Assembly: GCF_051014445.1 (NCBI RefSeq)
Contig: NW_027488366.1
Coordinates: 24,818,001-24,882,000 of the forward strand
Length of the DNA: 64,000 nt
DNA from: Colletes latitarsis
Lineage: Eukaryota > Arthropoda > Insecta > Hymenoptera > Colletidae
Direction: 5' to 3'
Under the pieces are notes generated by a model. That model did not search any database and was not told where the DNA came from. It saw nothing but the letters and a program-made list of their open reading frames with translations. A program made the translations under genes and the position numbers. Positions 61,960-64,000 of this stretch are shown here, in pieces (the stretch's first letter is position 1; every line of letters begins with the position of its first letter).

Positions 61960-62360
61960 CACATTACTACGTGATCCAAACCAGAAAAAACCCAGGATCC
62001 GTTCAACAAGTATGTGAAGAATGCGAAAGTATGAGTCTGATGAGGTCAAATCCCAGACCTATCCCAGACTTAACTTGCGTTATCCTCTAAAATATTGATC
62101 GAAACCAGGTTTAATCGACTGTTTCAGCGTGGTACCACATTACTACGTGATACAATCCAGAAAAAGCCCAGGATCTAGCCATGAAGTATGAGAAATATGC
62201 GAAAGTATGAGCCTGATGAGGGCAAATCCTAGACCTAACCCAGACCTAACATGCGTTATTCTGTAAAATTTTTATCAAGACCAGGTTTAATTGAATGTTT
62301 CATTGTGCTACCTCATTACTACGTGATCAAAACCAGAAAAAACCCAGGATCCGTTCAACA
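61960..62360. repeat. 9-monomer-spaced duplication, copy 1 (partner about 63544-63944)
   Basis: The rare variant GTTATTCTGTAAAATTTTTA followed by CATTGTGCTACCTCATTAC and GATCAAAACCAG recurs 1584 bp (nine monomers) downstream near 63.84 kb with one visible change (CTCTAAAATT for CTGTAAAATT). It is another private duplication of the right end. Confidence 0.78.
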
Positions 62361-64000
62361 AGTATGTGAAAAACGCGAAAGTATGAGCCTGATGAGGGCA
62401 AATCCCAGACATATCCCAGACCTAACTTGCGTTGTCCTCTAAGATATTGATGGAAACCAGGTTTAATTGACTGTTTCGGTGTTGTACTTCATTACTACGT
62501 GATGCAATCCAGAAAAAGCCCAGGATCTAGCCATCAAGTATGAGAAATATGCGAAAGAATGAGCCTGATGAGAGCAAATACCGGACCTAACCTAGACCTT
62601 ACATGCGTTATCCTCTAAAATATTGAGCGAAACCAGGTTTAATGGACTGTTTCAGTGTGGTACCACACTACTTCGTGATCCAAACCAGAAAAAACCCAGG
62701 ATCAGTTCAACAAGTATGTGAAAAACGCTAAACTGTGAGCCTGATGAGGTCAAATCTTAGACCTAACCCAGACCTAAGATGCGTTATCCTCTAAAATATT
62801 TATCCAGACCAGGTTTCATTGAATGTTTCAGTGTGGTACCACTTTACTACGTGATCCAATCCAGAAATAGACCAGGATCTAGCCATGAAGTATGAGAAAT
62901 ATGCGAAAGTAAGAGCCTGATGAGGGCAAATCCTAGACCTATCCCAGACCTAACTTGCGTTATCCTCTAAAATATTGATCGAAACCAGGTTTAATTGACT
63001 GTTTCAGCGTGGTACCACATTACTGCGTGATACAATCCAGAAACAGCCCAGGATCTAGCCATGAAGTATGAGAAATATGCGAAAGTATGAGCCTGATGAG
63101 AGCAAATCCTAGACCTAACCCAGACCTAACATGCGTTATCCTCTAAAATATTTATCAAGATCAGGTTTAATTGATTGTTTCAGTGTGGTCCCACATTACT
63201 ACGTGATCCAAACCAGAAAAAACCCAGTATCTGTTCAACATGTATGAGAAATATGCGAAAGAATGAGCCTGATGAGAGCAAATCCCTGACCTAACCTAGA
63301 CCTAACATGAATTATTCTCTAAAATATTGATCGAAACCAGGTTTACTTGACTGCTTCAGTGTGGCCCCACATTACTACTTGATCGAAACCAGAAAAAACC
63401 CAGGATCCGTACAACAAGTATGTGAAGAATGCGAAAGTATGAGTCTGATGAGGGAAAATCCCAGGCCTAACCTAGACCTAACATGCGTCATCCTCTAAAA
63501 TATTGATCGAAACCAGGTTTAATCCACTGTTTCAGTGTGGTCCCACATTACTACGTGATCCAAACCAGAAAAAACCCAGGATCCGTTCAACAAGTATGTG
63601 AAGAATGCGAAAGTATGAGTCTGATGAGGTCAAATCCCAGATCTATCCCAGACTTAACTTGCGTTATCCTCTAAAATATTGATCGAAACCAGGTTTAATC
63701 GACTGTTTCAACGTGGTACCACATTACTACGTGATACAATCCAGAAAAAGCCCAGGATCTAGCCATGAAGTATGAGAAATATGCGAAAGTATGAGCCTGA
63801 TGAGGGCAAATCCTAGACCTAACCCAGACCTAACATGCGTTATTCTCTAAAATTTTTATCAAGACCAGGTTTAATTGAATGTTTCATTGTGCTACCTCAT
63901 TACTACGTGATCAAAACCAGAAAAAACCCAGGATCCGTTCAACTAGTATGTGAAGAATGCGAAAGTATGAGTCTGTTCAGTGAAAATCTCAGGCCTTACC

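Larger units (their letters stand above)
27901..64000. repeat. 176-bp satellite array, right block
   Basis: About 205 monomers of the same satellite, same strand and same phase as the left block, with no gene or unrelated insertion seen. From about 29.0 to 56.4 kb it consists largely of rearranged copies of left-block segments: about 29.02-32.9 kb resembles 5.76-7.9 kb, 32.9-38.5 kb resembles 2.4-7.0 kb, 43.6-47.6 kb resembles 8.8-12.6 kb, 47.1-51.3 kb resembles 12.1-14.2 kb, and 51.9-56.4 kb resembles parts of 15-21.7 kb. After about 56.4 kb monomers are more diverse, with only shorter duplications. Occasional monomers have small deletions, for example 12 bp near 35.89 kb, 12 bp near 45.87 kb and 9 bp near 38.47 kb. 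Confidence 0.97.

Noticed and set aside
1..64000. About 50 recurrent ORFs of 60-92 codons on both strands in the satellite, e.g. 39554-39745 and 61899-62090.
   Set aside because: They start and stop at the same monomer positions, one period long, and shift frame every 176 bp. Neighbouring monomers carry stops freely, so they are by-products of a repeat whose stops happen to be spaced by one monomer.
1..64000. CENP-B box in the satellite.
   Set aside because: The core pattern TTCG-N4-A-N2-CGGG was not found on either strand in the consensus or the common variants.
1..64000. True telomeric TTAGG/CCTAA tandem arrays.
   Set aside because: Only two or three degenerate CCTAA-like words per monomer are seen and never a perfect tandem run, so this is not telomeric DNA itself.

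Overview
The window is eukaryotic repeat DNA, not a gene-bearing segment. It consists of two blocks of one tandem satellite (monomer about 176 bp, roughly 330 monomers in all) separated by a single full-length non-LTR retrotransposon. No single-copy host gene, tRNA, rRNA, CRISPR array or bacterial-type gene was seen. The retrotransposon has the layout of the arthropod R1 clade (R1, TRAS, SART and relatives), so the source is most likely an insect. The order cannot be fixed from the sequence; Hymenoptera or Lepidoptera would fit but this is a guess.

Layout: (1) 1-21910, satellite, about 124 monomers, all in one orientation. (2) 21911-27900, the retrotransposon, on the + strand: 385-nt structured 5' UTR, ORF1 (22296-24173; 625-residue Gag-like protein with coiled coil and three C-terminal CCHC knuckles), ORF2 (24173-27355; 1060 residues with APE-type endonuclease, reverse transcriptase and a C-terminal CCHC motif), 513-nt 3' UTR made almost entirely of consecutive hairpins, and a 32-nt poly(A). 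A 13-bp target-site duplication (21898-21910 and 27901-27913) brackets it. Both ORFs are open and all the motifs checked are intact, so this looks like a young, possibly active copy. (3) 27901-64000, satellite again, same strand and same phase, about 205 monomers.

The satellite is not homogeneous. Three monomer subtypes (A, B, C below) are mixed in patchwork, and many long segments are near-copies of one another at exact multiples of about 176 bp: a 31-monomer period of 5449 bp, a 12-monomer tandem of 2111 bp, a 9-monomer tandem of 1587 bp, and 4- and 3-monomer repeats. The left block and the first 28 kb of the right block are largely reshuffled copies of each other. The last 7 kb of the window is more diverged, with mainly short-range duplications. 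The element sits in a type-A monomer. A related stretch at 56.3-56.5 kb carries the same flanks without the element.

How the parts work together: ORF1 and ORF2 would be translated from one bicistronic RNA, ORF2 probably by re-initiation at the TAATG stop-start overlap. ORF1 protein would package the RNA. The ORF2 endonuclease would nick the satellite and its reverse transcriptase would copy the RNA from the 3' end (target-primed reverse transcription). The satellite itself carries a 12-16 bp perfect palindrome and a degenerate CCTAA telomere-like motif in most monomers. Its 60-71 residue ORFs are by-products of the repeat and are not annotated as genes.
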